A DNA stretch of 64,000 nt from Holtiella tumoricola (GTDB taxonomy: Bacteria > Bacillota > Clostridia > Lachnospirales > Cellulosilyticaceae): assembly GCF_027857615.1 (NCBI RefSeq), contig NZ_JAQIFT010000068.1, forward strand, positions 62,001 through 126,000, written 5' to 3'. The notes under the pieces are model-generated. The model saw only the letters and a program-made list of their open reading frames with translations, searched no databases and was not told where the DNA came from. The position numbers and the translations under genes are program-made. This document shows, piece by piece, positions 44,465-52,751 of the stretch. The stretch's first letter is position 1. The number at the start of each line of letters is the position of its first letter.

Positions 44465-45178
44465 GCGTACTGGTTTATTTGTTTTGTCTTTATGAAATTT
44501 ATCTTTATAAGACTTTGGCTTATTCTCTTTTGAAGCCATTCCTTGTGATTTACTCTTTGTACGAAGCTGTAATTGATCCTCTTGCTTTGGAATTAACTTT
44601 GATACTTCCTTAGCTTTTTTAGACTTCATAACTGAATATCCAAAAGTACCCAATGTATCACCTAAAGTTAAATACGTTCCATGAGAATACGCAACTAAAT
44701 CTGTATCATTTAAATGAAACTTTCCTTTTTCATCCATAAAAGCATCATCCACATAAACTTCTAATACATCTGCAATAAATAAGTCATGTGAACCTAGAGG
44801 TTTAATTTCACGGACTTTACACACAATATTGACTGGACTTTCCTCAACCATAGGTACTTTACCCTCATTATCATAATTGGGGGTAAGTTTCATTTCTTTA
44901 AACTTATCTACATCACGTCCTGACCTAACACCACAAAAGTCTGTTGCATAAGTTAAGTCACGTGTCGTCAAATTAATGACAAAATAACCACTCTCTGCAA
45001 TGAGATCATAAGAATAGCGTGAAGGTCTAAGTGAAATATACGTCATCGGTGGATTAGTACAAATTGTACCTGTCCATGCTACCGTTACAATATTGGGTTT
45101 TTCTTCTGTTCCACAACTAATCATAACAACTGGTAGTGGATAAACCATATTCCCTGCTTTCCATTTTTGCTTTGCCAT
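44438..45178 (-). CDS. Flavin reductase-like FMN-binding protein
   Basis: The 246-residue protein has the flavin reductase-like split-barrel domain (about 1-180): PLPVVMISCGTEEKPNIVTVAW, then PPMTYISLRPSRYSYDLI and FVINLTTRDL. A basic C-terminal tail rich in Lys and Ser follows (KSKSQGMASKENKPKSYK ... KKAPSRKK). It likely binds FMN and reduces it or a substrate with NAD(P)H. The tail is unusual for the family and may bind nucleic acid. GGAGGTG precedes the ATG. Confidence 0.88.
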   Translation of the reverse strand: MAKQKWKAGNMVYPLPVVMISCGTEEKPNIVTVAWTGTICTNPPMTYISLRPSRYSYDLIAESGYFVINLTTRDLTYATDFCGVRSGRDVDKFKEMKLTPNYDNEGKVPMVEESPVNIVCKVREIKPLGSHDLFIADVLEVYVDDAFMDEKGKFHLNDTDLVAYSHGTYLTLGDTLGTFGYSVMKSKKAKEVSKLIPKQEDQLQLRTKSKSQGMASKENKPKSYKDKFHKDKTNKPVRKKAPSRKK

Positions 45179-45350
45179 TCGTGCACCTCCTTGTAAGTTA
45201 GTATTGGCTATACAAATCTCATTTAATCATAAAGGCTACACTTCTAGTTTGCAAGACTTAAATGTTCCTATTTTCTGCATAGATTATAATTTCATTTTTC
45301 TAACATCTTACAAAATGCTCCTATTCAACCTAAGCATAGCACCTTCAATT

Positions 45351-45872
45351 CTAATTATTTTCACGCTTAATCGAAAATACAAGATGTGGCATATCCATTC
45401 CATAATAATGCTTAGTAAATTGGTTACATATGCTCATTCCATTACGCTTAGCAACATTTTGTGAAGCTATATTATTATCACGGATAATGGAGAATACTTC
45501 ATTAGCACATAACTTTTCAAATGCATACTGCTTACATGCTCTAGCCGCCTCTGTTGCATAAACTTGATGCCAAAATGCCTTTTGAAAAAGATATCCAATT
45601 TCCATCACCTCTTTCTCATTACACATTTGTAAAGTAAGGCCACACTGACCAATCATTTCATCTGTTTCTTTTAATACAACCGCCCATAACCCAAATCCAT
45701 AATCCTTATACCTCTTAATCTGTCTATCTAACCACTCCTGCACTTCCCCATCATCAAATGCATGCTCATAGGCATACATAACTTCTTTATCTTGCAAGAT
45801 TTTACATAATGCTGTAAAATCTGTTTGCTGCATTTGCCTTAAATATAATCTTTCGCTTTCTAAAATTCTCAT
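45351..45872 (-). CDS. GNAT family N-acetyltransferase, RimJ/RimL-like
   Basis: The 173-residue protein has the RimJ/RimL-type layout: N-terminal MRILESERLYLRQMQ, central WAVVLKETDEMIGQCGLTLQ, and the acetyl-CoA site (YATEAARACKQYAFEKL), ending in NVAKRNGMSI. It transfers acetyl groups to an unidentified amine, possibly a protein N-terminus. AAGGAG precedes the ATG at 45872; an earlier in-frame start lacks a site. It follows the hypothetical TM protein gene by 51 bases on the same strand. Confidence 0.9.
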   Translation of the reverse strand: MRILESERLYLRQMQQTDFTALCKILQDKEVMYAYEHAFDDGEVQEWLDRQIKRYKDYGFGLWAVVLKETDEMIGQCGLTLQMCNEKEVMEIGYLFQKAFWHQVYATEAARACKQYAFEKLCANEVFSIIRDNNIASQNVAKRNGMSICNQFTKHYYGMDMPHLVFSIKRENN

Positions 45873-45923
45873 CAAGTCTTTCTCCTTAAACTTCAATCTC
45901 TGTTCTAAGTAACTATGTAGTAG

Positions 45924-46397
45924 TTAAACTTTCGTATTAATTATATCCAGTATTTGATTTAAAATTTTTGTTTTTTCCTCCTCTTCCTCAAAGGTATAAA
46001 CTTTTCTATTACCATCTGTGTAATCTGTCAACACTCCATGCTTTGTGATACTTATACGATAAATTTCTTCTTCATCTCCTAATGTATAAGCTAAATCAAT
46101 AGTATAATATTCACCTTCTGAAGTTGTATACGCTTCATTTCCATAAAATCGTACATACTCGCTTTCTGCAAGCACGCTCATTAGCTTCTTCGCTTCTTCC
46201 GATGTAAGTTTACCCTCTTTGGTGGTTACGTTATTTTTCCCCCATTGTGTAAGAATTAACTTACAATCTGTAATTGCCTCGTTCTTTGAAATCCTCAATA
46301 TTTGATGTAAACTTAATGGCCTATACCAAATCGAAGCGCCTGTCAAAAAGATAATAAGTGCAAATATCGGCCAATATGGCATGTATTTCTTCATCAT
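45924..46397 (-). CDS. Small membrane-anchored hypothetical protein
   Basis: The 157-residue protein has one N-terminal transmembrane helix (about 8-26) followed by an extracytoplasmic or periplasm-facing domain with KLILTQWGKNN and YYTIDLAYTLG, ending in an acidic helix (TFEEEEEKTKILNQIL). I do not recognise a family. Its ATG overlaps the stop of the S51 peptidase-like gene (ATGA), so translation is coupled and the two may work together. AAGGGGAG precedes the ATG. Confidence 0.7.
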   Translation of the reverse strand: MMKKYMPYWPIFALIIFLTGASIWYRPLSLHQILRISKNEAITDCKLILTQWGKNNVTTKEGKLTSEEAKKLMSVLAESEYVRFYGNEAYTTSEGEYYTIDLAYTLGDEEEIYRISITKHGVLTDYTDGNRKVYTFEEEEEKTKILNQILDIINTKV

Positions 46398-47143
46398 AAC
46401 TCCCCTTCCGTTATGCCAAGTTCCTCTATACTTTTAAATTGATCAACCTGTTGTATCTCTTCTTGTATGCATTCTCCATCTTGCAAATAAATTTTATAAG
46501 CCTTTTTATTTTCTTGAGAAGTTATAATACGATACTTTCCATCTCCAATCACTATTGCACAATTATTTTCTAAAGTAATTCCTACTCTATTGCTTACTTT
46601 TATCATCTTACTAAACTCCACACTCCGTCTGCCTTCTTCAAAGTGGGGACAGTGAAAAGCATTTAGTATTCCAAGTCCTTCAAGTTCAATATATTTGTAA
46701 CCATCTTCAGAGTCTTCATACTCTACTTCACTTTGTCCATAACTAAACCAACAAATAGACCCCGCACTTAATCCACAAAGCAATACGCCTCTTTTATAGG
46801 CTTCTTTAAGGAAATAATCTACATGCTTTTCCTTCCATACTTTCAACATATGGTTGGTATCTCCTCCACCTACATAGATAATATCTGCCCACTTAATTTT
46901 TTCTTCAATCTCATAAATTGATAATTGGTTATCTAAAAGATAGAGCACCTCTACTACTGCGCCTAATTGGTTTTGATAGAGCTCTTTAAAACGCTCACAA
47001 TATCCTTCAGGTTCATAACTTGCCGTAGGCACAAATAAAGTTTTTGGCTTATCTTGGTTTGCAAATTCAATGATAAATTGATCTATCTTATAGGTCTCCC
47101 CTTTTGACAGTTCACCGCCACCAATTGCTACAATTTTCCCCAT
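46394..47143 (-). CDS. Peptidase S51 (cyanophycinase/PepE-like) family protein
   Basis: The 249-residue protein has the S51 layout of a class I glutamine amidotransferase fold: IIYVGGGDTNHMLKVW, then GVLLCGLSAGSICWF, in which the Ser of GLSAGS is the nucleophile. C-terminal CIQEEIQQVDQF is variable. The family covers dipeptidase E and cyanophycinase, which cleave Asp-containing peptides. No cyanophycin genes are nearby, so peptidase E-like activity is more likely. AAGGGTG precedes the ATG. It is coupled to the downstream TM protein gene and follows a GNAT gene by 11 bases. Confidence 0.88.
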   Translation of the reverse strand: MGKIVAIGGGELSKGETYKIDQFIIEFANQDKPKTLFVPTASYEPEGYCERFKELYQNQLGAVVEVLYLLDNQLSIYEIEEKIKWADIIYVGGGDTNHMLKVWKEKHVDYFLKEAYKRGVLLCGLSAGSICWFSYGQSEVEYEDSEDGYKYIELEGLGILNAFHCPHFEEGRRSVEFSKMIKVSNRVGITLENNCAIVIGDGKYRIITSQENKKAYKIYLQDGECIQEEIQQVDQFKSIEELGITEGEL

Positions 47144-47154
47144 ATTTTCACCCT

Positions 47155-47676
47155 TTACACTTCCCGCTGCATAGATATGAGCGTATAGATTTTCCCATCC
47201 GTTTCTCTATTTGATCTTCTTATTTCTTTAAACCCCATCTTATTCCAGAATGTAATACCCCTCTCATTACACTCATAACAAGCTAGTTCCATATATTGAA
47301 AACCTTCTACTTTGATAACACTAAGTAAATTCTCTAAGATTTTTTTACCTATTCCATGCCTATGTAATGTTTCATCTAACATAAGTAGCCCTAAATATCC
47401 TGTCTGCTTATTTGGATAGCCTTCAATAAAATCTACCAACGCTATACATTTATTCTCTTCATAAAATGCTATATAAGTTTTCTTAGAATAATCTATTCCA
47501 GGTGGTACCGCTTTGATATCTGTAATACATTCTTCCCTAGTGACATCATGTTGTTGAATTTTTGAATAGTAATAGCCATTGCTCCTCATCACTTTAAAGA
47601 CATCTTCTATGATATCCTCAGTAATTTCTTTTATGTTATACTGAGGTATTTTCTTTTGTAAGTCCTCTAAAATCAT
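47155..47676 (-). CDS. GNAT family N-acetyltransferase
   Basis: The 173-residue protein has the acetyl-CoA motif HRHGIGKKILENLLSVIK (Q/RxxGxG/A) and a following GFQYMELACYECNERGITFWNKMGF, typical GNAT motif A/B regions. An N-terminal extension of about 50 residues is less conserved. The substrate is unknown. The ATG at 47676 has GAGGTG eight bases upstream; the TTG at 47691 overlaps that site. It heads a three-gene run with the S51 peptidase and TM protein genes. Confidence 0.88.
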   Translation of the reverse strand: MILEDLQKKIPQYNIKEITEDIIEDVFKVMRSNGYYYSKIQQHDVTREECITDIKAVPPGIDYSKKTYIAFYEENKCIALVDFIEGYPNKQTGYLGLLMLDETLHRHGIGKKILENLLSVIKVEGFQYMELACYECNERGITFWNKMGFKEIRRSNRETDGKIYTLISMQREV

Positions 47677-47799
47677 TCTATAACACCTCAATTCATTTTG
47701 ATAATTGTGACTTATATTAACTTTTCTGTTATAATAACATTATACTTCATTTAAGTCTATTCTTAATATTCATCATTATAAGGTGGTGTTATCTATATA

Positions 47800-47943
47800 A
47801 TGGAGCTTCTGCCCCTTGTTGAAGACCTCATACTCATCGGCCTTCTTACAATTACACTTAAAATTATTGGTATTATTGCTGTTATACTTCTTATTCTTCT
47901 TGTGATTAGATTTATTCAAAGACATGACCATTATAAAGATTAA
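47800..47943 (+). CDS. Small membrane protein (47 residues)
   Basis: A frame from the ATG at 47800 to the TAA at 47941-47943 encodes MELLPLVEDLILIGLLTITL followed by a hydrophobic stretch to about residue 38 and a charged tail (RFIQRHDHYKD). One helix spans about 10-38. An AAGGTGG site lies upstream at a slightly long spacing. A bidirectional terminator follows at once, which supports a real transcript. I do not recognise the family. It may be a small regulatory or toxin-like membrane peptide. Confidence 0.55.
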   Translation: MELLPLVEDLILIGLLTITLKIIGIIAVILLILLVIRFIQRHDHYKD

Positions 47944-47976
47944 AGCCTAGCTAAATACCCTTTTAGCTAGGCTTTA
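47941..47976. terminator. Bidirectional terminator between the small membrane protein and glutaminase genes
   Basis: Twelve-base arms AAAGCCTAGCTA and TAGCTAGGCTTT flank ten loop bases. The structure serves the plus-strand small gene and the minus-strand glutaminase gene. Confidence 0.85.
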
Positions 47977-47979
47977 ATC

Positions 47980-48897
47980 TTAAAAAATACTTAAATCTAA
48001 TACATCTGAAAGATAGGATAAAATTTCTATCCCACCTATGGAATTACCTTTATCATCAAGAGCTGGTCCATATACACCTATACCTATTTTATTCGGCACT
48101 GCTGCAAGAATACCACCGCCCACACCTGATTTGGCTGGAATACCTACATTGACTGCAAACTCACCAGATGCATCGTAAAGACCACAAGTCGTCATAATTG
48201 CCATAACCGTTCTACAAATAGATTTAGGAATAATCTCTTTACCTGTTTTTAAGCAAATACCATTATTACTATATAATGCACCTATTCTTGCAAGGTCTTG
48301 GCAATTCATTTCTATTGAACATTGTTTGAAATAGACTTGAATCAAACTTTCTACATCTTCTTCTATAACACCTGTACTCTTCATAAAATAAGCTAATGAG
48401 CGATTTCTATCTCCCGTTTGAACCTCTGAATGGTACACATCTTCATTAATTGAAATATGCGGATTATCTGATACAAGCTTTGCAAAATCTAAAATTCTTT
48501 CAATTTGTTCATTTCCACCCTTGCCTAATATAAGAGAAGTTGTGGCAATAGCCCCTGCATTAATCATAGGATTAAGAGGCTTTTGAAGATGTTTAAGTTC
48601 TAATCTCACAATTGAGTTAAAAGGATCACCAGTAGCCTCTACCCCTACTTTTCCAAATACTTTATCAAATCCATTATCCATAAGGGCTAATGTTAAGACA
48701 AGCACTTTTGATATACTTTGAATAGTAAATTTCTGTTGGTAGGAACCTACACCATATTCCTTTCCATCTAATGTTCTAATATAAACGCCTAAATCTGACG
48801 AATTAACTTTTTGTAATTCTGGTATATAACTCGCCGGATTCCCATTGTGGGTATACTTTTGTCCATGTAAAATAGCTTCTTGCAATATTTTTTCCAT
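47980..48897 (-). CDS. glsA: Glutaminase
   Basis: This 305-residue protein hydrolyses glutamine to glutamate and ammonia in the cytoplasm. It has the beta-lactamase-like active site: QSISKVLVL (SxxK nucleophile), PLNPMINAGAIATTSLI, then KSTGVIEED and GIPAKSGVGGGILA, all typical of the glutaminase A family. The length is normal. AGGAGG precedes the ATG. It is monocistronic, ending in the shared terminator at 47941. Confidence 0.96.
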   Translation of the reverse strand: MEKILQEAILHGQKYTHNGNPASYIPELQKVNSSDLGVYIRTLDGKEYGVGSYQQKFTIQSISKVLVLTLALMDNGFDKVFGKVGVEATGDPFNSIVRLELKHLQKPLNPMINAGAIATTSLILGKGGNEQIERILDFAKLVSDNPHISINEDVYHSEVQTGDRNRSLAYFMKSTGVIEEDVESLIQVYFKQCSIEMNCQDLARIGALYSNNGICLKTGKEIIPKSICRTVMAIMTTCGLYDASGEFAVNVGIPAKSGVGGGILAAVPNKIGIGVYGPALDDKGNSIGGIEILSYLSDVLDLSIF

Positions 48898-49034
48898 GTT
48901 TCCTCCTAGATGTCCGTTAAAATATATTATTTTTAATCTTCCCTGTATCTTATATTCTAAACTTATTTAATTCATCTTCTTCTCCAATTTATCAGTTCTT
49001 CATAAGACTTGATTTTTTAATCTTTTATCTTTCT

Positions 49035-49652
49035 TCAATCAAATAAAGTTTCAAAATGACAATTTAGATGAGCTTTAAAGCACATTTCCACCTGCTCTTT
49101 TGTATTACGGGTTATAGATAAATCAGGCAAATGGTTCTGTTCAAAAAATCTACTTTCTTCTGTTTCAATATTTCTTTCAAACTTACCATTTACAAATTCA
49201 CACAATACAAATATGGTATAAATACTTTGCATGGAAATAGGCTTATTATAGCGATTTCGCTCTAATATGGCAATGATTTTTTTCGGGATAATACTAACCC
49301 CTGCTTCCTCTTTTGCTTCTTTTATTATATTTTCAGATACAGATAGATTAACATCTGCCCATCCACCAGGCATACTCCATAAACCATCCTGACTTTCTTT
49401 AACAAGTAAAATCCGATTGTCTTTGATGATGGCCCCTCGTACATCCACTTTAGGCGTTAAATAGCCTGTTTCTTGTGCGAGTAATTCTTCTACTTTTCTA
49501 ACACCTATCTGGGTATACTCACTTATAATTTCAGCAGCTAGTTTTTCTAACTGATTAAATCTATCCAAATCATACTTATCTTTTGAATAGGTAAGTCCCG
49601 CTCTTGCAATAGATTGTATTTCTCTAGCCCATATTAACCATTTAGGTTCCAT
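49035..49652 (-). CDS. NUDIX hydrolase with N-terminal NUDIX_N domain
   Basis: The 205-residue protein has an N-terminal helical NUDIX_N domain (WAREIQSIARAGLTYSKDKY) and a Nudix box, GGWADVNLSVSENIIKEAKE followed by EAG. The Nudix box residues that bind metal are intact. Members of this group cleave nucleoside diphosphate compounds such as ADP-ribose or sugar nucleotides. The ATG at 49652 has GGAGG upstream; a start 14 codons earlier lacks a site. It is monocistronic and follows a GNAT gene with a terminator between. Confidence 0.9.
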   Translation of the reverse strand: MEPKWLIWAREIQSIARAGLTYSKDKYDLDRFNQLEKLAAEIISEYTQIGVRKVEELLAQETGYLTPKVDVRGAIIKDNRILLVKESQDGLWSMPGGWADVNLSVSENIIKEAKEEAGVSIIPKKIIAILERNRYNKPISMQSIYTIFVLCEFVNGKFERNIETEESRFFEQNHLPDLSITRNTKEQVEMCFKAHLNCHFETLFD

Positions 49653-49713
49653 CAGATACCTCCAATAATGATTATCATGTTCTATTTTATGCATCCTTTT
49701 TTCATTTAATAAG

Positions 49714-49751
49714 AAAAAGCACCTTATCCTACAAGATAAAATGCTTTTTTT
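49714..49751. terminator. Hairpin between the NUDIX and GNAT genes
   Basis: AAAAAGCA-TTATC and GATAA-TGCTTTTTT pair with small internal mismatches. The T-run on the plus side and the A-run on the minus side fit bidirectional termination; the minus-strand GNAT gene ends here. Confidence 0.72.
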
Positions 49752-49755
49752 ATCA

Positions 49756-50307
49756 TTATAATTGTTTTACAAGAACGTATCTTCTAAGCCCGCCATATTT
49801 AAGCTTATCAACCTTAATTTCATAACCTAGTTTCAAGAAATTGTTCACACTAAACGTATTGTCAGGTGATGCTGTTGCACATATAATAGGTGTACCTTGC
49901 TCTTTCGCCACTTCTTCTAGCAATTCACACATAATATATTGAAGTTTATTCCCTCTATAATCTGCTTGAACAAGTACTGTATCTACTTGTCCAACTTTCA
50001 ATAAATCATCTCCTTCTAATCCTAAATCATAGCCATAGTTATGCAAATCATAACCTCTCTTAAGGTAAATAGCTACTGCTACTAGTTCATCTTCTGGTGT
50101 CATATAACCTAAGTGTATGCCACCCATTGTCATATTACGCTCTATTTCCTCTCTATCAGATGGAACATAAAGGTGTTTATCTTCTAGCATCTCTAGTACC
50201 TCATTTTGTAAAGCCAAAATTTTATCTATATCATCAAGTACTAAAGTTTTCAAAGTAAGCTCTACTGCTACTCCGTCTTTTCTTATCGCTTTTAGTGTTC
50301 TATTCAT
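49756..50307 (-). CDS. GNAT family N-acetyltransferase
   Basis: The 183-residue protein has a GNAT fold: VGQVDTVLVQADYRGNKLQY (beta4 and acetyl-CoA loop) and a C-terminal PDNTFSVNNFLKLGYEI. The acetyl-CoA motif YRGNKLQ is the usual Q/R-x-x-G-x-G/A variant. The substrate is unknown. AGGAG precedes the ATG. It is divergent from the Cys-rich gene at 50467 and ends in the hairpin at 49714. Confidence 0.85.
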   Translation of the reverse strand: MNRTLKAIRKDGVAVELTLKTLVLDDIDKILALQNEVLEMLEDKHLYVPSDREEIERNMTMGGIHLGYMTPEDELVAVAIYLKRGYDLHNYGYDLGLEGDDLLKVGQVDTVLVQADYRGNKLQYIMCELLEEVAKEQGTPIICATASPDNTFSVNNFLKLGYEIKVDKLKYGGLRRYVLVKQL

Positions 50308-50402
50308 CCTATTTCTCTCCTGTTTCTTTTCTTATCACTTATTATAGAGGGTAGTTAACAAAAATAGCAAATATAAAATAAAGTACATGTAATTTCTCAA
50401 CC

Positions 50403-50431
50403 TTGTCACACTTTTCCCAGCTCAACATAAT
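50403..50431 (+). promoter_or_regulatory. Promoter of the Cys-rich protein gene, fits sigma-A and sporulation sigma consensus
   Basis: TTGTCA (50403-50408) and CATAAT (50426-50431) are 17 bases apart, a fair sigma-A match. The same region reads AC at 50408-50409, 16 bases, then CATAATATA, which fits the sigma-K pattern AC-N16-CATAnnnTA. Which sigma factor is used cannot be decided here. Confidence 0.55.
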
Positions 50432-50466
50432 ATAGAATTATAATAATCTTTTAAGGAGGTTTTACT

Positions 50467-50751
50467 ATGGCATGTAACTGCTGTAATAACTGCTGTCATC
50501 ACTGTTGTCATCATTGTCCTTCTCGACCAACTACTCCTTCTTGTGCAACATTAGCTAAAGACGTAACCAAACTTATTAACAAAATTAATACTAAAGTTGA
50601 TGAATTAGAGGATGCCTTTGATGCACTCGAAGACAATGGTTGCATTAAATCTGCCAATACAGGCTGCAATGGTTGTGGTTGTAATCACTGTGGTTGCAAT
50701 AATTGTGGATGCAATAGAAATTCTGACTTTCATTACGGTATCTGTAGATAA
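50467..50751 (+). CDS. Small Cys-rich protein with central helical segment
   Basis: The 94-residue protein has an N-terminal cluster of eight cysteines and four histidines (MACNCCNNCCHHCCHHC), a central helical segment with heptad-like pattern (ATLAKDVTKLINKINTKVDE), and a C-terminal repeated GC-N-x-C cluster (NGCGCNHCGCNNCGCN). Eighteen cysteines in total point to metal binding or disulfide cross-linking. I do not recognise a family; Cys-rich spore coat proteins or metallothionein-like proteins are the obvious comparisons. AAGGAGG precedes the ATG, and a strong terminator follows. Context and the promoter motif suggest a spore role, but that is inference. Confidence 0.78.
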   Translation: MACNCCNNCCHHCCHHCPSRPTTPSCATLAKDVTKLINKINTKVDELEDAFDALEDNGCIKSANTGCNGCGCNHCGCNNCGCNRNSDFHYGICR

Positions 50752-50770
50752 TTAATTAGTAGAATATAAA

Positions 50771-50807
50771 AAAGCTCCTTAGTAACATCTACCTACTAAG
50801 GAGCTTT
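50771..50807. terminator. Terminator after the Cys-rich protein gene
   Basis: Fourteen-base perfect arms AAAGCTCCTTAGTA and TACTAAGGAGCTTT with a nine-base loop follow the stop at 50751. Confidence 0.83.
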
Positions 50808-50895
50808 ATATATCCATGTACAAAAGCTTACTCTACCTTGGTTTATTTAATAAAACCTCTAAAATACCTATTCCATTCATTTACACCCTATAACA

Positions 50896-52227
50896 CTACC
50901 CTACTACAGAGTTATCTAATAATACTACATCCTTCTTTCTATAAATATTTAAGAATAATCCCATTAAAACAAAGTTCATAACCATACCTGTTCCTCCATA
51001 GGAAACAAATGGAAGTGATATACCAATAAGTGGTAAGTATCCTAAGTTCATCCCTATATTATAAAAGAACTGTATCGTAAATAAGCTTACTATCCCTATA
51101 CAAAGTAACTTGCCATAACTATCTTGTATTTTCCATGCTACCTTGTACATACGAATAATCATCATTGCAACCATAATAATGAGTATAGCTGCTATAAACC
51201 AGCCAAAGCACCCAATAATAACAGTAAGCATATAATCACCAAAAGGATCTGGGACATTAGCTGATACAACTTGGAATCCACTATCTCCTAATAAACTTGC
51301 CTGTTCTCTTACATTTTTAAGTTGCATAGGAATGTAACCCATACCTACAGGATCTTGTTCTGGACTCAAAAATACATCTATGCGCGCTTTTCTATAAGGT
51401 GCTTGCAAGTACCAAAAAGCTCCGAATATACCAACGCCTCCTGTTAGGCTATATAAAATTGTTAGAAATTGCTTTCTATTCCCATCAAAATCTTTACTTA
51501 AGATATGACTTGTTACTATAAGTAAAAAGATTATACCTAAAAGAAAAGCTGATCTAAACTGTTCATCCATGATCAATATAATAGGAAGAATACCTACTAT
51601 ACCTAATACAAAATAATCTTTTGACCTTTCTTTTGCAAAACATTTTATAAGTCCTATATAGCCAACGATCAGTGTAGGTACAACCATAGTATAAACACCT
51701 ATGGAAAGGCTCCCTATTCTAATCCAACTTCTACTACCATTTACATCTATTCCAAAGAACTTATTATAAACCAATAGCAAAAGTGCTATGCCATAAATCC
51801 ATACTGACCACTTTTTTAAATATCTATAATCAAAGAAGTATGCACCTATAAAACCTAAAATACCCAATCCAATAAATACAACTTGCCTACCAAAGTAGTA
51901 AGCTATCTCACCTTGTGTTGTCTGTATGTTCCAATATACAAAAGCGCCAACACCTATTGTGACAATACCAATAAGAAGTGCAAGTACAGACCATTCCATA
52001 TGATATGCATGTGCTTTATTTAAATCCTTGCCTACTTCAGCGGCACACCCCATTTGTTCTACTGCTTTTTTGTATGCAAGTGTTTCATCCATTCCTTCTT
52101 CTATGTAGGATTCTTTGATACATTCAATATGATCTATCAATTCTTCTTCAAGGGCACTATGAATTTTTTTACATTTTACTTTACTTAAAACATTCTTTAG
52201 ATAGTTAGCAACTGCCAAGTTCACCAT
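50896..52227 (-). CDS. FtsW/RodA/SpoVE-like (SEDS) protein with N-terminal permease-prefix domain
   Basis: The 443-residue protein has a cytoplasmic N-terminal helical domain (1-75; EEELIDHIECIKESYIEEGM, then TLAYKKAVEQMG), similar to permease prefix domains, and a SEDS membrane region of ten predicted helices: FDYRYLKKWS, NGSRSWIRIG, QDPVGMGYIP, then ISLPFVSYGG near the end. The usual Glu-Glu motif of the loop (AEELG) is replaced here by IGCFG. SEDS proteins polymerise or flip peptidoglycan precursors; this variant may differ. The ATG at 52227 overlaps the PadR gene and has AGGAGGAGG upstream. The pairing with PadR suggests envelope-stress control. Confidence 0.8.
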   Translation of the reverse strand: MVNLAVANYLKNVLSKVKCKKIHSALEEELIDHIECIKESYIEEGMDETLAYKKAVEQMGCAAEVGKDLNKAHAYHMEWSVLALLIGIVTIGVGAFVYWNIQTTQGEIAYYFGRQVVFIGLGILGFIGAYFFDYRYLKKWSVWIYGIALLLLVYNKFFGIDVNGSRSWIRIGSLSIGVYTMVVPTLIVGYIGLIKCFAKERSKDYFVLGIVGILPIILIMDEQFRSAFLLGIIFLLIVTSHILSKDFDGNRKQFLTILYSLTGGVGIFGAFWYLQAPYRKARIDVFLSPEQDPVGMGYIPMQLKNVREQASLLGDSGFQVVSANVPDPFGDYMLTVIIGCFGWFIAAILIIMVAMMIIRMYKVAWKIQDSYGKLLCIGIVSLFTIQFFYNIGMNLGYLPLIGISLPFVSYGGTGMVMNFVLMGLFLNIYRKKDVVLLDNSVVG

Positions 52228-52558
52228 ATGCACCTCCTCCTATAATACCTGCAACACCTTTTGAATAGGCAAGCCATTCTGTCTTCTTATCTACTAAAAG
52301 TTTCTTTCCATTTTTAGTAATACGATAGTATTTACGTTTTCTACTTTTTTCTGTTTCCTCCCAATAAGCCTCAATCATCCTCTCAGCTTCTAAATTGTGA
52401 AGAATAGGATACAAAGTCCCTTCTTTTAAAGTAAAAAGAGACTGAGAGCGGTTTTCAAGTTCCTTTACCATTTGATACCCATATTTATCTCCTTCATCCA
52501 ATAATTGTAAAATCAATAATGTTGTCGTTCCTTTTAATAACTCTTTATTAATTGCCAA
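52205..52558 (-). CDS. PadR family transcriptional regulator
   Basis: The protein is a PadR winged-helix regulator: INKELLKGTTTLLILQLLDE, GDKYGYQMVKEL, FTLKEGTLYPILHNLEAERM and RKRKYYRITKNGKKLL. PadR proteins repress nearby genes and respond to ligands or envelope stress. The TTG at 52558 is chosen because AAGGGAGA lies seven bases upstream, giving 117 residues; an ATG at 52576 has only a very close GAGGT. It overlaps the SEDS gene by 23 bases, so the two are cotranscribed and coupled. Confidence 0.88.
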   Translation of the reverse strand: MAINKELLKGTTTLLILQLLDEGDKYGYQMVKELENRSQSLFTLKEGTLYPILHNLEAERMIEAYWEETEKSRKRKYYRITKNGKKLLVDKKTEWLAYSKGVAGIIGGGAYGELGSC

Positions 52559-52751
52559 GTTTCTATCTCCCTTCATATACCTCGTAAATCTATGCACTTT
52601 AAATCTATGTATATTCTATAAAACTATTTTCTTTACGTCAATATCATTTTTCTATCCTTTAAAACTTCCTATATTTGTCTTATTTTCATTTCATGGTATA
52701 ATAAAATTAAAAATTATACATGCTATGCATCATATGCAAACGGAGGTTTAT

